Origin: JAUVXJ01 sp964577995
GTDB taxonomy: Bacteria > Chloroflexota > Anaerolineae > UBA7937 > B3-Chlor
Reading direction: 5' to 3'
Assembly: GCA_964577995.1 (NCBI GenBank)
Contig: CAZOBP010000179.1
Coordinates: forward strand, 1-5,839
DNA length: 5,839 nucleotides
Translations under genes and position numbers: made by a program
Part shown: piece by piece, positions 5,791 to 5,839 of the stretch
Layout of the letters: each line of letters opens with the position of its first letter
Position numbering within the stretch: the first letter of the stretch is position 1
Notes under the pieces: generated by a model
The model's input: only the letters and a program-made list of their open reading frames with translations
The model's database searches: none
Told to the model about the DNA's origin: nothing

Positions 5791-5839
5791 TCATCCTGAT
5801 CACCTCACACACCGGGCCCAATCGGTTCGACGCGAGCCT

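Noticed and set aside
5020..5799. Plus-strand frames opposite the binding-protein gene
   Set aside because: The minus strand shows unmistakable family 5 binding-protein motifs throughout. The plus-strand translations show none.
1..5839. CRISPR arrays, tRNA or rRNA genes
   Set aside because: I found no periodic direct repeats, cloverleaf-like segments or conserved rRNA stretches on either strand by eye.

Overview
This is a bacterial window with a moderately high GC content (mid to high 50s percent by eye). Every recognisable gene lies on the minus strand, so the operon reads from high to low coordinates. Strong Shine-Dalgarno sequences (AGGGAGG, AAAGGAG, AGGAG) precede the starts, and both TGA and TAG are used as genuine stops. 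I cannot assign a phylum from the sequence. The content suits a heterotroph that scavenges peptides or related compounds.

Layout in transcription order: (1) the C-terminal part of a family 5 (peptide/nickel type) extracellular substrate-binding protein, 4975-5790, with a disturbed N-terminal side at the window edge; (2) a 231-base gap holding a perfect 10-bp inverted repeat at 4820-4846; (3) an intact M24-family metallohydrolase, copy A, 3619-4743; (4) a DppB-type permease, 2679-3592, interrupted by an in-frame TGA and by a one-base frameshift at a run of seven G; (5) an intact DppC-type permease, 1748-2656; (6) a 202-base gap; (7) a second intact M24 hydrolase, copy B, 421-1545, about 64% identical to copy A by hand count without a gap; (8) a 359-base stretch without a convincing gene but with a 7-bp dyad; (9) the first 20 codons of what looks like a PLP-dependent threonine dehydratase/serine racemase-type enzyme, 1-61.

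The genes read as one uptake-and-hydrolysis unit. The binding protein captures a peptide-like compound outside the cell, the DppB/DppC channel imports it, and the two cytoplasmic M24 enzymes split it. They could act as Xaa-Pro dipeptidase-like or creatinase/ectoine-hydrolase-like enzymes. The downstream PLP enzyme may then process a released amino acid. The ATPase subunits (DppD/DppF type) are not in the window.

The unusual points are the pair of diverged M24 paralogues bracketing the permease genes, and the concentration of reading-frame damage in two transport genes while both enzymes and DppC are clean. The data cannot distinguish decay, recoding and sequencing error. I do not see a clearly new type of system here.
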